Part shown: positions 17,879 through 26,922 of the stretch, in pieces | Layout of the letters: each line of letters starts with the position of its first letter | Numbering within the stretch: position 1 is the first letter of the stretch | Assembly (NCBI GenBank): GCA_036984305.1 | Contig: BQWY01000001.1 | Location: forward strand, 2,315,501-2,379,500 | DNA from: Nitrospira sp. | GTDB lineage: Bacteria; Nitrospirota; Nitrospiria; Nitrospirales; Nitrospiraceae | Length of the DNA stretch: 64,000 bases | Reading direction: 5' to 3' | Position numbers and translations under genes: made by a program | Notes under the pieces: generated by a model | Databases searched by the model: none | Told to the model about the DNA's origin: nothing | What the model saw: the letters and a program-made list of their open reading frames with translations, nothing else

Positions 17879-19249
17879 CTACAGAAAGTAGCGCAGCCAC
17901 AGATACAGGTGGCCGATCAGCAAGGAACCGAACATGACGGGCAGGCCCATTTTGGTGAATTGCCAGAACGTGATCGGATAGCCGGCCCGCCTGGAAATGT
18001 CCGCAATCACCACATTGGCGGAGGCGCCGATGAGCGTGCCGTTGCCTCCCAAACAGGCTCCGAGCGCGAGCGCCCACCACAACGGGATGATATCGGGTTG
18101 ATGCACCAGCAACGTCTGGTCCTCGATCGTCGGATGGAGCGATCGCGCCAAATCAACGATCAGGGGATTCATGGCGGCGACGTAGGGGATGTTGTCCACG
18201 ATCGCCGAGAGAATCGCCGAGCCCCACAGCACCGCGAATGTGGTCCCCATGGTATTGCCTCGGGTCCATTCCACGAGTTGGCCCGCCAGTGCGCCGATGA
18301 CGCCTACCTTCACCAGCCCCCCGACAAGAATGAATAGCCCGATGAAGAAGAAAATCGTCTTCCACTCGACGTCCGTCAGGTAAGCGAGGTCGGCCGCATG
18401 TTTCTCCTTTGTACGGGGATGCCCGATGAGCATGAACATGCTCGCGCCGAGTAAGGCGATGGTCGCCGGTTCGAGGTGCAACAGCCCGTGGAAGCAGAAG
18501 CCGAGGTTGACGATCGCCAGCAGCCAGACGCATCGGACCAGTAACGCGCGATCCCGGACGGCTTCCATCGCCTTGAGCGCCATCATCGCCTCGCGCAAAT
18601 GGGGCGCCACGGTGAGATGCCGACCGAAGGCGAGCCACAACCCGAGAATGAATACGCCCATGATCACCACAACCACCGGACCGAGCACGACGATGAAGTC
18701 CAGGTACCCGAGTTCGGCCTTGCTGGCAATCATGATGTTCGGAGGGTCGCCGACCAAGGTCGCCGTACCGCCGATGTTGGAGGCCAGGGCTTGAGGCAAC
18801 AACAGGGGGAGGGGATTCAGCTCCAATCGCTTGGCGATTTCCAGCGTGACCGGCGCCATGAGCAACACGGTCGTCACGTTGTCGAGCATGGCGGACAGCA
18901 CGGCGGTGATGAGCGAGAGCAGCACCACCATCCGGAATGGTTGCGCTTTCGCGCGCTTCGCGGCCCAAATGGCGAGGATTTCGAAGAGACCCGTTTCGCG
19001 GGTGACGTTGACGATCACCATCATGCCGATTAGCAGGAAGATGACATTGTAGTCCACGCCGAATTCATGGGAATAAAACGCCTCATCCTGGCTGACGATT
19101 CCCAGACTGATCATGAGGGCGGCCCCGAACAGGGCGACGATCGTCTTGTGCACCCGTTCGGTGACGATGGCCAGGTAGCAAACGCCGAAGATGATGAGCG
19201 CGAGTACGGTATGCGACACGGGAGACGGAACCGGCACTCGTCGAGGCAC
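17879..19249 (-). CDS. ArsB/NhaD-family ion permease
   Basis: 456 residues, about 11-12 hydrophobic segments. Signatures of the IT superfamily: LDNVTTVLLMAPVTLEIAKRL, NIGGTATLVGDPPNIMIAS and, in the second half, DNIPYVAAM with GACLGGNGTLIGASANVV. These duplicated NxGGxxTxxGDPPN/GASANV half repeats occur in NhaD-type Na+/H+ antiporters and ArsB-like transporters. No ars genes are adjacent, so Na+ or another anion/cation is more plausible than arsenite. The N-terminal SHTVLALIIFGVCYLAIV is the first membrane helix. Confidence 0.85.
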   Translation of the reverse strand: MPRRVPVPSPVSHTVLALIIFGVCYLAIVTERVHKTIVALFGAALMISLGIVSQDEAFYSHEFGVDYNVIFLLIGMMVIVNVTRETGLFEILAIWAAKRAKAQPFRMVVLLSLITAVLSAMLDNVTTVLLMAPVTLEIAKRLELNPLPLLLPQALASNIGGTATLVGDPPNIMIASKAELGYLDFIVVLGPVVVVIMGVFILGLWLAFGRHLTVAPHLREAMMALKAMEAVRDRALLVRCVWLLAIVNLGFCFHGLLHLEPATIALLGASMFMLIGHPRTKEKHAADLAYLTDVEWKTIFFFIGLFILVGGLVKVGVIGALAGQLVEWTRGNTMGTTFAVLWGSAILSAIVDNIPYVAAMNPLIVDLARSLHPTIEDQTLLVHQPDIIPLWWALALGACLGGNGTLIGASANVVIADISRRAGYPITFWQFTKMGLPVMFGSLLIGHLYLWLRYFL

Positions 19250-19427
19250 GATTGCCTCGACGTGAGCCCCACTCTAAAGATCTTGCGCGCCTCGCGCAAG
19301 ACATATCGGCCACACGCGTCCGGGAATCGGAGCACGACACGGACCCGTGCGGATGACGATCATGCATCAAGATCGAGCGGGGAAATCGGACCAATCCCGA
19401 AATCTGTTTCGGGATGGCGCTATGGCG

Positions 19428-19670
19428 CTACGGTGAACTGACGGGAGGAATGACCCGTCCCCATCGGATTTTCTGCCACACTCGTTCGTGTCCCCAAAAC
19501 AGAAACACCTTGGTCAACGCCTCCGTCGACCCGATGAACGCGGCGTACTTGATGTTCCCCGTGATCAGCCAACTGATCAGCATGGTATCCATCGTCCCGA
19601 CGGCTCGCCAACTGATGCCTTTGACCAAACTGCGGATATGTGATTCGGGAGCCGTGACTTTCGTCGTCAT
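19428..19670 (-). CDS. DUF2061 small membrane protein
   Basis: 80 residues. The motif VKGISWRAVGTMDTMLISWLITGNIKYAAFIGSTEALTK (written as the run at residues 16-54) with two membrane helices and the tail ALTKVFLFWGHERVWQKI is characteristic of DUF2061. The biochemical role is unknown. Its ATG overlaps the stop of the Rrf2 regulator by four bases, so it is translated with that gene; Rrf2 partners of this kind are often found near sulfur or Fe-S genes, but none is seen here. Confidence 0.85.
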   Translation of the reverse strand: MTTKVTAPESHIRSLVKGISWRAVGTMDTMLISWLITGNIKYAAFIGSTEALTKVFLFWGHERVWQKIRWGRVIPPVSSP

Positions 19671-20212
19671 GAATCGTGTCCTTTTCGTGCTCGTCGAGCG
19701 GAACCGGCTGTACGGCCGCGCCGCGCTGATTGCCGTCGTGAACGTGGATCCGTCCGCGACGCGATCCCGACCCGCGGTCGAATCTTCCCCTCACCGGCTG
19801 CAAACTGTTCGAGTGTGTAGTGATCCAGGATGCCGGCGATCGCGTCCCTCACGTCGCCCATGGCATGCTGGATGGGGCAGAACGCCTTGGATGCATAGGG
19901 ACAGTCGTGGCACTTCTGATAGGCCGTCACGCTCACGCAGCCAATGGGAGCCAGTGGTCCGTCCAACACCCGGATCACCTGACCGACCGTCACGTCCGCG
20001 GGAGATTTGATCAGCGAGTACCCCCCGTAGACGCCGCGCTGACTCGCCACCAGGCCGGCCCGTTTGAGCGCCAGCAGAATCTGTTCAAGGAATTCGACGG
20101 GGATTCGCTGACGCTCCCCGATCTCGTGACGCTGCAACGGGCGCTGGCCTTCATGCCGTGTCAACTCCAGGAGAGCTCGCAAACCGTATTCGCTTTTTTT
20201 TGAAAATTTCAT
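19667..20212 (-). CDS. Rrf2/IscR family regulator
   Basis: 181 residues starting MKFSKKSEYGLRALLELTRH, the standard Rrf2 winged-helix start; the frame extends further upstream but without support. A recognition helix lies around IPVEFLEQILLALKRAG and the wing at SQRGVYGGYSL. Four cysteines C92, C101, C104 and C112 fit an IscR-like [2Fe-2S] or NO/redox sensor. The basic C-terminal tail after residue 150 is unusual. The AT-rich DNA from 20213 to 20265, upstream of the start and unlike the surrounding GC-rich sequence, is the probable promoter/operator. Divergent from glyQ. Confidence 0.88.
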   Translation of the reverse strand: MKFSKKSEYGLRALLELTRHEGQRPLQRHEIGERQRIPVEFLEQILLALKRAGLVASQRGVYGGYSLIKSPADVTVGQVIRVLDGPLAPIGCVSVTAYQKCHDCPYASKAFCPIQHAMGDVRDAIAGILDHYTLEQFAAGEGKIRPRVGIASRTDPRSRRQSARRGRTAGSARRARKGHDS

Positions 20213-20371
20213 CGGTTCGTCAAAATAGTAAACTGTGTTAATCAAGTTTTTCTGACAATATAAAGCGAGCGCGTCCATGTCAAGCCGCCCTGCTTCCGTG
20301 GACATCTCGGTGGGAGACCTATCTCAACCGTCGTCCGGTGAATCCCCAGTGGGCTGCACGCCATCAGTCGC

Positions 20372-20400
20372 TTGACACCGCGCAAGGTTATTGTTACGTT
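20372..20400 (+). promoter_or_regulatory. Promoter for glyQS
   Basis: Perfect -35 TTGACA (20372-20377), 17-base spacer, and -10-like TACGTT (20395-20400). It lies about 40 bases before the glyQ start. Sequence prediction only. Confidence 0.4.
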
Positions 20401-20438
20401 CGACTTCTTAAAAATCCGTTATACGCCAAGGGTTTCGA

Positions 20439-21362
20439 TTGTCCGTGACCTTCCAGAACCTCATCCTCGCGCTGCATCGATTTTGGGCCGCACAAGGCTG
20501 CATCATCCATCAGCCCTACGATCTGGAAATGGGCGCCGGCACGTTTCATCCCGCAACTTTCCTACGAGCGTTGGGGCCCGAGCCCTGGCGTTCCGCCTAC
20601 GCACAGCCGTGCCGACGACCAACCGACGGCCGATACGGTGAAAATCCCAATCGATTGCAGCACTACTACCAGTACCAAGTCGTCCTCAAACCGTCTCCCG
20701 ATCACGTTCAGGCCCTCTACCTGGAAAGCCTCTCCGTGCTCGGCATCGACCCAACGCAGCACGACATCCGCTTCATGCAGGACGATTGGGAATCACCCAC
20801 GCTGGGGGCTTGGGGACTGGGGTGGGAAGTGCGGCTCGACGGGATGGAGATCACGCAGTTCACCTATTTTCAGGAAATCGGCGGGATCGAACTGGAGCCG
20901 ATCACCGTCGAATTGACATACGGCACCGAGCGCATCGCCATGTACTTGCAAGGCGTCGACAGTGTGTTCGATCTCCAATGGAACGACACGCTGACGTACG
21001 GCGACATTCATCATCGGTCGGAAGTCGAATTTTCCCGATCCAACTTCGAAGAAGGCACCGTCCCGAGGCTGATGGGGCTGTTTCAATCCTATGAAGCGGA
21101 GTGCCGCGACCTATTGGCGAAGGGCCTCACGCTCCCAGCTTACGACTATTGCATCAAATCCTCACACGCCTTCAATTTGCTGGATGCCCGCGGGGCGATC
21201 AGCGTCGCCGAACGGACCGGTTACATCGCCCGAGTGCGGGGACTGGCTCGGCAATGCGCGGAGCAATACGTGCAGAGCCGAGAAGACATGGGACATCCAT
21301 TGCTGCATCGGACCACCGCGACGTCAGGGCCTCGAAGCCGTGGACGCAGGGCAAAACCGTAA
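20439..21362 (+). CDS. glyQ: Glycyl-tRNA synthetase alpha subunit
   Basis: 307 residues, as usual for the catalytic alpha chain of the alpha2beta2 bacterial GlyRS. Conserved blocks: [38 protein letters not shown], and [19 protein letters not shown], a class II synthetase core. Start codon choice is between TTG 20439 and GTG 20445; the second gives the commonest N-terminus and a CAAGGG site serves either. The final ~20 residues after REDMGHPL are not conserved. glyS follows immediately. Confidence 0.95.
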   Translation: MSVTFQNLILALHRFWAAQGCIIHQPYDLEMGAGTFHPATFLRALGPEPWRSAYAQPCRRPTDGRYGENPNRLQHYYQYQVVLKPSPDHVQALYLESLSVLGIDPTQHDIRFMQDDWESPTLGAWGLGWEVRLDGMEITQFTYFQEIGGIELEPITVELTYGTERIAMYLQGVDSVFDLQWNDTLTYGDIHHRSEVEFSRSNFEEGTVPRLMGLFQSYEAECRDLLAKGLTLPAYDYCIKSSHAFNLLDARGAISVAERTGYIARVRGLARQCAEQYVQSREDMGHPLLHRTTATSGPRSRGRRAKP

Positions 21363-21385
21363 CGGCCCGTATCAGGTACGACGAG

Positions 21386-23560
21386 ATGGCTCGCTCCCGG
21401 ACACAGCCCCGCAAACATCCTAAGGGTCGCTCAAGTCAGCCAGCGTCGGCCGATCTGCTGCTTGAATTAGGGACCGAGGAGTTGCCGTTCCAATTCATCG
21501 GACCCTCACGTGGTGTATTAGAGAAGGCTACCGCGAATTTTTTCAACGAACTCCGTCTCACGCACGGGACTATCCGATCGTTCGCCACCCCGCGCCGCTT
21601 GACCCTGCTGGTGGAGGAGTTGGCCGATCACCAATCGGCCGCCACCAAGGAGTCCATGGGTCCGCCCAAGTCCGCCGCGTACGATGCCTCCGGCCAGCCT
21701 ACAAAAGCGGCGCTTGGGTTTGCCGCCTCGCAGGGTGTGCCGGTCACAGCGCTCGAAGTTCGGCAGCTCCCCAAGGGCGAGTACCTCTTTGCGGTCAAGC
21801 GCGAGGAAGGACGTACAACCGAAGCGGTGTTGAAGGAACATCTCGCTCACGTGATTCTTCAGCTGTCCTTCCCAAAGGCCATGAAATGGAACGAGACGGG
21901 ATTCCGTTTTGCGCGGCCGCTCCGCTGGATCCTCGCTCTGTACGGAGACAGGATCATTCGATTGGAAGTCGGCGGAGTGCAATCGGGCAACCGCACGTTT
22001 GGGCATCGCGTCTTGGCCGGGAAACCGGCCGCCAAGGGAGTCACCATCGACAGAGCGAGCAACTACGAATCCGCACTCGAACGCGCCGGCGTCATCGTCG
22101 ATCCGACCCGGCGCCGGGCGCTGATCGAACAACAGCTGAATACGCTGGCGCAGCGAGCCAAGGGACGATGGCGCACCGACGAAGGATTGCTGGAGCAGGC
22201 CGTGTACGCCGTGGAGTTTCCCAGCGTCATCATCGGCGACTTCGATCCTCAGTTTCTTGAACTCCCCGCCGATGTCATTGAGACGGCCATGCGGGAACAC
22301 CAAGGGTTCTTCGCGCTGCGCGCGACGTCGGGGGATCTGTTGCCGAAATTCATGGCCGTGGTGAACAACCGGTGCAAAGACATGTCGCTCATTCGCAAGG
22401 GCAACGAGCGGGTGCTTGCCGCTCGTCTGTCGGATGCGGCCTTCTACTACCACGAGGATCAAAAAACGAATCTCAACGATCGGGCGGCTAGACTCGGTAC
22501 GGTTATTTACCATCAGAAGCTCGGCACGATGGGACAGAAGGCCGAGCGATTGGAAGCCTTGGCCGGCTGGCTGGCGGAAACACTCGGAGACGCGTCGTCG
22601 GTCGAGTCCGCGCGCCGTGCGGCACGCCTCAGCAAGGCCGACCTCCTGACCGGCGTGGTCGGGGAATTTCCCGCGCTCCAGGGCATTATGGGAGGCGTCT
22701 ATGCCCACCGGGACGGTGAGTCCACCGAGGTGGCAGCGGCAATCCGAGACCAGTACCTTCCTCGGGGCATGGACGGCAACGTACCGGAGACCGCCGTCGG
22801 CAAAATCGTGTCGCTCGCCGACCGATTAGATACCCTGGCCGCATTTTTCAGGGCCGGCATGATACCGAAGGGTTCTGAAGATCCCTTTGCCCTGCGGCGT
22901 CATGCGCTCTCGATCGTCCGTATCGTCATTGAAGGCCAACTCACACTCGATCTTCGGAAGGCGCTGGATGAGGCGCGGGGCCTCGTCAAACCGCATCTCA
23001 CACATGCCGGCGACGACCTCGCCAAACCACTACCATTCTTGCTCGAGCGCTTTCGGTACTATGTGGCAACAACCTCCGGCATCCCCGCGGATCTGATCGA
23101 GGCGGCCACGAGTTGGGCGCAGGCTCGCCCTACGCTGGACCTGAACGATACGATGGAGCGCATTCAGGCCCTCCATGGTATCGCGAAGCGACTCGAGTTC
23201 GGCCCGCTCGTGGTTGGCTTCAAGCGGGCACACCGCCTAGTCGAAAAGGAACAATGGACCAAGGATGACATCCACCTCGACGCGTTTCAGCACGAGGCAG
23301 AGAGAGACCTTCATGCAGCACTCATGAACGTAAAAGCACAGATGCCGGCATGGCTCGATGGTCGGCACTATTCGGACGCATTGAATGCCTTGGTCGGCCT
23401 GAAGCCGCACATCGACGCATTTTTCGATGGGGTCATGGTCAACGTCGAGGACCGAAATTTACGTGCCAATCGGCTGTCCCTCCTCCGCGTCATCGACAAT
23501 CTCTTCATGAGTGTGGCAGATTTCTCGGTCGTGCTTGAACAGGGAGCGGCAGGAGGGTAG
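21386..23560 (+). CDS. glyS: Glycyl-tRNA synthetase beta subunit
   Basis: 724 residues. It starts at ATG 21386 (MARSRTQPRKH), 23 bases after glyQ; the frame is open further left inside glyQ but that part is not conserved. Core: LLLELGTEELPFQFI, FATPRRLTLLVEEL, KRAHRLVEKEQW and, near the C-terminus, FDGVMVNVEDRNLRANRLSL, the anticodon-binding DALR region. The beta chain binds tRNA-Gly. An HD-like segment (GEFPALQGIMGGVYA) is also typical. A tRNA-Gly gene lies 13 kb to the left. Confidence 0.95.
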   Translation: MARSRTQPRKHPKGRSSQPASADLLLELGTEELPFQFIGPSRGVLEKATANFFNELRLTHGTIRSFATPRRLTLLVEELADHQSAATKESMGPPKSAAYDASGQPTKAALGFAASQGVPVTALEVRQLPKGEYLFAVKREEGRTTEAVLKEHLAHVILQLSFPKAMKWNETGFRFARPLRWILALYGDRIIRLEVGGVQSGNRTFGHRVLAGKPAAKGVTIDRASNYESALERAGVIVDPTRRRALIEQQLNTLAQRAKGRWRTDEGLLEQAVYAVEFPSVIIGDFDPQFLELPADVIETAMREHQGFFALRATSGDLLPKFMAVVNNRCKDMSLIRKGNERVLAARLSDAAFYYHEDQKTNLNDRAARLGTVIYHQKLGTMGQKAERLEALAGWLAETLGDASSVESARRAARLSKADLLTGVVGEFPALQGIMGGVYAHRDGESTEVAAAIRDQYLPRGMDGNVPETAVGKIVSLADRLDTLAAFFRAGMIPKGSEDPFALRRHALSIVRIVIEGQLTLDLRKALDEARGLVKPHLTHAGDDLAKPLPFLLERFRYYVATTSGIPADLIEAATSWAQARPTLDLNDTMERIQALHGIAKRLEFGPLVVGFKRAHRLVEKEQWTKDDIHLDAFQHEAERDLHAALMNVKAQMPAWLDGRHYSDALNALVGLKPHIDAFFDGVMVNVEDRNLRANRLSLLRVIDNLFMSVADFSVVLEQGAAGG

Positions 23561-23569
23561 CCTGCTGTC

Positions 23570-24115
23570 ATGGAAGCGGAGGGGACGGGAGCCTCACAAA
23601 GCTTTCACCACGCGCCGACAGAAGCCGGCGAAATCGACCTTCGCCACGCCGAGTTGGTCCGTCGGTACGCCACGCGCGTCACGGTGGTCTTGATGGTCGT
23701 GTGTCCAACCCTGTTCTTGGCTGGAATGTGGGGATCCGGTGTGCAACCGGAACAGCTCTTCTCCATCCCCGAACATTACAAGCCGTCGAGCGACATCTGC
23801 GTGCGGCAAGGCTGGCAGCGGGTGACCGGCAAAGACGATCTGGTGCGCGTGTGCTCGGAGTGGCTCGACTCGACGGATCCCTCGGGGGAGACGCATCAAC
23901 TTCAGACAACCATGCAGATACACGAAACCGCAGACGGCCGGCTGTACTACGAATCCGGGTCGCGCGCAGACTGGCATTTGGCCGCGTTCGTGGCGTTCGT
24001 GGCGGCGATCCTGGCCTTCGGGTGGTTCGTGCGCCGCTACCTCGTGGCGCGGTACCGACGACAACTTGAGACGATGGCCGCAAAGCAGGCCCTCGCGGCG
24101 CAGGTGTCCTCATAA
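23570..24115 (+). CDS. Two-helix membrane protein of unknown function
   Basis: 181 residues, nine bases after glyS. One membrane segment lies at about residues 36-52 (VTVVLMVVCPTLFLAGM) and a second near 138-155 (LAAFVAFVAAILAFGWFV). Between them is a ~85-residue external domain with two cysteines (SDICVRQGW, RVCSEWL) that may pair. The C-terminus is basic. Family not recognised. The position between glyS and ppdK suggests co-transcription only. Confidence 0.7.
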   Translation: MEAEGTGASQSFHHAPTEAGEIDLRHAELVRRYATRVTVVLMVVCPTLFLAGMWGSGVQPEQLFSIPEHYKPSSDICVRQGWQRVTGKDDLVRVCSEWLDSTDPSGETHQLQTTMQIHETADGRLYYESGSRADWHLAAFVAFVAAILAFGWFVRRYLVARYRRQLETMAAKQALAAQVSS

Positions 24116-24138
24116 TCATGTGAAGGGAGCGTACAACC

Positions 24139-26922
24139 GTGGCTGCCAAGAAGAAATTCGTCTACTACTTCGGTGACGGCAAGGCCGAGGGCACCGGAGA
24201 CATGAAGAACCTGCTCGGCGGGAAGGGCGCCGGGCTGGCTGAGATGACCAACCTCCGCATTTCGGTCCCGGCCGGGTTCACCATCACGACGGAGGCCTGC
24301 GTCGAGTACTACAAGAACGGCAAGAAGTATCCGCCGGGGATGTGGGACGAGGCTCTGGTGGCGCTCAAACGCGTCGAGCGCTCCATGGGTATGAAGTTCG
24401 GCGACCCCGCCAATCCGCTCCTGGTCTCGGTGCGGTCGGGGGCGCGGGCCAGCATGCCCGGCATGATGGACACGGTCCTCAATGTCGGGCTCACGACCCG
24501 CACCGTCGAGGGGTTGGCTGCAAAAACCCGTAACGAGCGCTTCGCGCAGGACAGTTACCGCCGATTCGTGACGATGTTCGGCAGCATCGTCATGGGCGTA
24601 AGCCGCGAGCACTTCGAAGAAATCCTGAATCAGAAAAAGGCGCAGCTGAAAGTCACCCAGGATACGCACTTGGATGCCAAAGCGCTCCGCGATCTCGTGG
24701 TGAGCTTCAAGGAACTCATCAAGCACGATACGGGCCTCGAATTTCCCGACGATCCGCTGGACCAGCTCCGGATGGCCACCAATGCGGTGTTCTCGTCCTG
24801 GTACGGTGCCCGCGCCATCACCTATCGCAAGCTCTACAACATCCCTGATACCTGGGGCACAGCCGTCAATGTGGTGGCCATGGTCTTTGGCAACATGGGC
24901 GAGACCAGTGGCACGGGCGTCTCGTTCACTCGCGATCCCGCGACGGGCGAGGGCCGTTTCTTCGGCGAATGCCTGATGAACGCGCAAGGCGAGGACGTGG
25001 TGGCCGGCATCCGCACGCCGCTGCCCGTGACCGAACTCGCCAGGCTGTTGCCGAGCGCCTACAAGGAGCTGGAGCACACCTACAAGCGGCTGGAGAAGCA
25101 TTACCGGGACATGCTCGACCTGGAGTTCACGATCCAGGAAGGCAAGCTCTACATGCTCCAAACCCGTGTCGGCAAGCGAACCGGTATCGCCGCCGTACGC
25201 ATCGCGGTCGACATGGTCAAGGAAGGAGTCATCTCGAAAGACGAAGCCGTCAAGCGCGTCGAGCCCGAACACCTGTCGCAGTACCTGTATCCCATCTTCG
25301 ACTTGGCCGAGGAATCCAAACGGACTCCGCTGGGAAAAGGCTTGCCCGCGGGGCCCGGCGCGGCGGCAGGCAAGGTCGCCCTGACACCGGAGCGGGCCGT
25401 AGACATGCAAGCGGCCGGCAATCGCGTCATTTTGGTGCGTCAGGAAACCAGCCCGGACGACATTCACGGCATGAACGCGTCCCTCGGATTCCTCACCGCG
25501 CGCGGAGGCATGACCTCGCATGCCGCTGTCGTCGCGCGGCAAATGGGCAAGGTGTGCGTCGCCGGTTGCGACGCCGTGGAAGTCGAGAGCAGCCAGAGCG
25601 TGCGGATCGGCAGCAAGGTCTTTCGCGAGGGAGATTATCTCTCGATCAACGGATCGACCGGCAACGTCTACGACGGCGACATTCCTGTCGTGCCTTCGGA
25701 AGTCATTCAGGTATTGGAAGGGAAGATGCAGCCGTCGAAGTCGGAAAAATTCCAGCGTTTCGAGCAGATTCTCAAGTGGGCCGACGACATCCGCGCCCTC
25801 AAGGTCCGGGCGAACGCCGACGTGCCCGACCAAGCCCGCATCGCCAGGGGCTTTGGCGCGGAAGGCATCGGCCTGTGCCGGACCGAGCACATGTTCTTTG
25901 CCGAGGACCGGATCTCTATGATGCAGAAGATGATCCTGGCCCGGACCCGGGAAGACCGCGAACGGTACCTCGACCAACTCCTGCCGCTTCAAAAGCAGGA
26001 TTTCATCGGGCTCTACCGCGAGATGAAAGGATACCCGGTCACCATTCGACTGCTCGACCCGCCGTTGCACGAGTTTCTCCCGCGCCGCGAAGAACTGATG
26101 GTGGAAATCGCCAAGTACGAATTGACGGGCGGCAGCGCCGCCGTCCTCGAAGAGAAGCGTCAGCTGCTCGCCCGCGTCGAGGAGCTGCATGAATTCAATC
26201 CAATGTTGGGCCTTCGCGGGTGCCGCCTGGGCATCACTATGCCCGAGATCACGCGGATGCAAGTCCGGGCCATCATCGAAGCCGCCTGCGAAATCGCCAA
26301 GGAGGGCAAAAAGATCGTCCCGGAGATTATGATTCCACTCGTCGGGATGGTCACCGAGATGAAGGCTCAGAAGGACCTCGTGCGGGAGGTCGCGCAAGAC
26401 ACGATGAAGCAATACGGAGTCAAGCTCAACTACCTGGTCGGCACCATGATCGAACTCCCGAGGGCCGCCGTGATGGCCCGCAACATCGCCAAGGAGGCGG
26501 AGTTCTTTTCCTTCGGCACCAACGACCTGACCCAGACGACATTCGGCTTCTCGCGCGACGACGCAGCCAAATTCGTCGGCGTTTACAAGGAGCAGAAAAT
26601 ACTCGAGAACGACCCATTCGCCGTGCTGGATCGCGAGGGAGTCGGACAGTTGATGACCCACGCCATTCGCAATGGTCGCCAGACTCGCCCCGACATCAAG
26701 CTCGGCATTTGCGGGGAGCACGGTGGAGATCCCAGCTCGATCGAGTTCTGCCATCAACTCGGACTCGACTACGTCAGCTGCTCTCCCTACCGCGTCCCGA
26801 TCGCCAGATTGGCCGCCGCCCACTCCGCGATGGAAGGCAAGACCGAGGCGAAAGCGGCGGGGAACGCCAAGCGGAAGCCTGTCCGCAGGGGAGCCGCGAA
26901 GTCGCGCCCGAAGAAGCGGTGA
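24139..26922 (+). CDS. ppdK: Pyruvate, phosphate dikinase
   Basis: 927 residues from a GTG start with a GGGAG site. The N-terminal ATP-grasp domain begins YYFGDGKAEGTGDMKNLLGG; the swivelling phosphohistidine domain holds H461 in GGMTSHAAVVARQMGK; the C-terminal PEP/pyruvate barrel ends with LGICGEHGGDP carrying the catalytic cysteine. The enzyme interconverts pyruvate and PEP using ATP and phosphate, a step expected in gluconeogenesis after reductive-TCA carbon fixation. A Lys/Arg-rich tail of ~30 residues is added at the C-terminus. Its stop overlaps the ribD GTG. Confidence 0.96.
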   Translation: MAAKKKFVYYFGDGKAEGTGDMKNLLGGKGAGLAEMTNLRISVPAGFTITTEACVEYYKNGKKYPPGMWDEALVALKRVERSMGMKFGDPANPLLVSVRSGARASMPGMMDTVLNVGLTTRTVEGLAAKTRNERFAQDSYRRFVTMFGSIVMGVSREHFEEILNQKKAQLKVTQDTHLDAKALRDLVVSFKELIKHDTGLEFPDDPLDQLRMATNAVFSSWYGARAITYRKLYNIPDTWGTAVNVVAMVFGNMGETSGTGVSFTRDPATGEGRFFGECLMNAQGEDVVAGIRTPLPVTELARLLPSAYKELEHTYKRLEKHYRDMLDLEFTIQEGKLYMLQTRVGKRTGIAAVRIAVDMVKEGVISKDEAVKRVEPEHLSQYLYPIFDLAEESKRTPLGKGLPAGPGAAAGKVALTPERAVDMQAAGNRVILVRQETSPDDIHGMNASLGFLTARGGMTSHAAVVARQMGKVCVAGCDAVEVESSQSVRIGSKVFREGDYLSINGSTGNVYDGDIPVVPSEVIQVLEGKMQPSKSEKFQRFEQILKWADDIRALKVRANADVPDQARIARGFGAEGIGLCRTEHMFFAEDRISMMQKMILARTREDRERYLDQLLPLQKQDFIGLYREMKGYPVTIRLLDPPLHEFLPRREELMVEIAKYELTGGSAAVLEEKRQLLARVEELHEFNPMLGLRGCRLGITMPEITRMQVRAIIEAACEIAKEGKKIVPEIMIPLVGMVTEMKAQKDLVREVAQDTMKQYGVKLNYLVGTMIELPRAAVMARNIAKEAEFFSFGTNDLTQTTFGFSRDDAAKFVGVYKEQKILENDPFAVLDREGVGQLMTHAIRNGRQTRPDIKLGICGEHGGDPSSIEFCHQLGLDYVSCSPYRVPIARLAAAHSAMEGKTEAKAAGNAKRKPVRRGAAKSRPKKR

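Noticed and set aside
21101-21385. The upstream extension of glyS into glyQ
   Set aside because: It is out of frame with conserved glyQ sequence and has no domain; GlyS homology starts after ATG 21386.
21263-21385. A possible frameshift between glyQ and glyS
   Set aside because: GlyQ ends naturally after the conserved REDMGHPL region and a separate ATG starts glyS, so no correction is needed.
21518-22708. A 396-codon minus-strand frame opposite glyS
   Set aside because: It is antisense to well-conserved GlyS blocks and carries no recognisable domain or ribosome site.
24037-26823. A 928-codon open frame on the minus strand across ppdK
   Set aside because: It mirrors the ppdK codons exactly in antisense, has a protein composition rich in His/Asp/Gly typical of reverse-complemented GC-rich genes, and matches no family; ppdK is complete on the plus strand.
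26220-26918. The open frame before ribD that would make a 611-residue protein
   Set aside because: This part lies inside the conserved C-terminus of ppdK and is Arg-rich with no domain; RibD homology begins at the GTG overlapping the ppdK stop.
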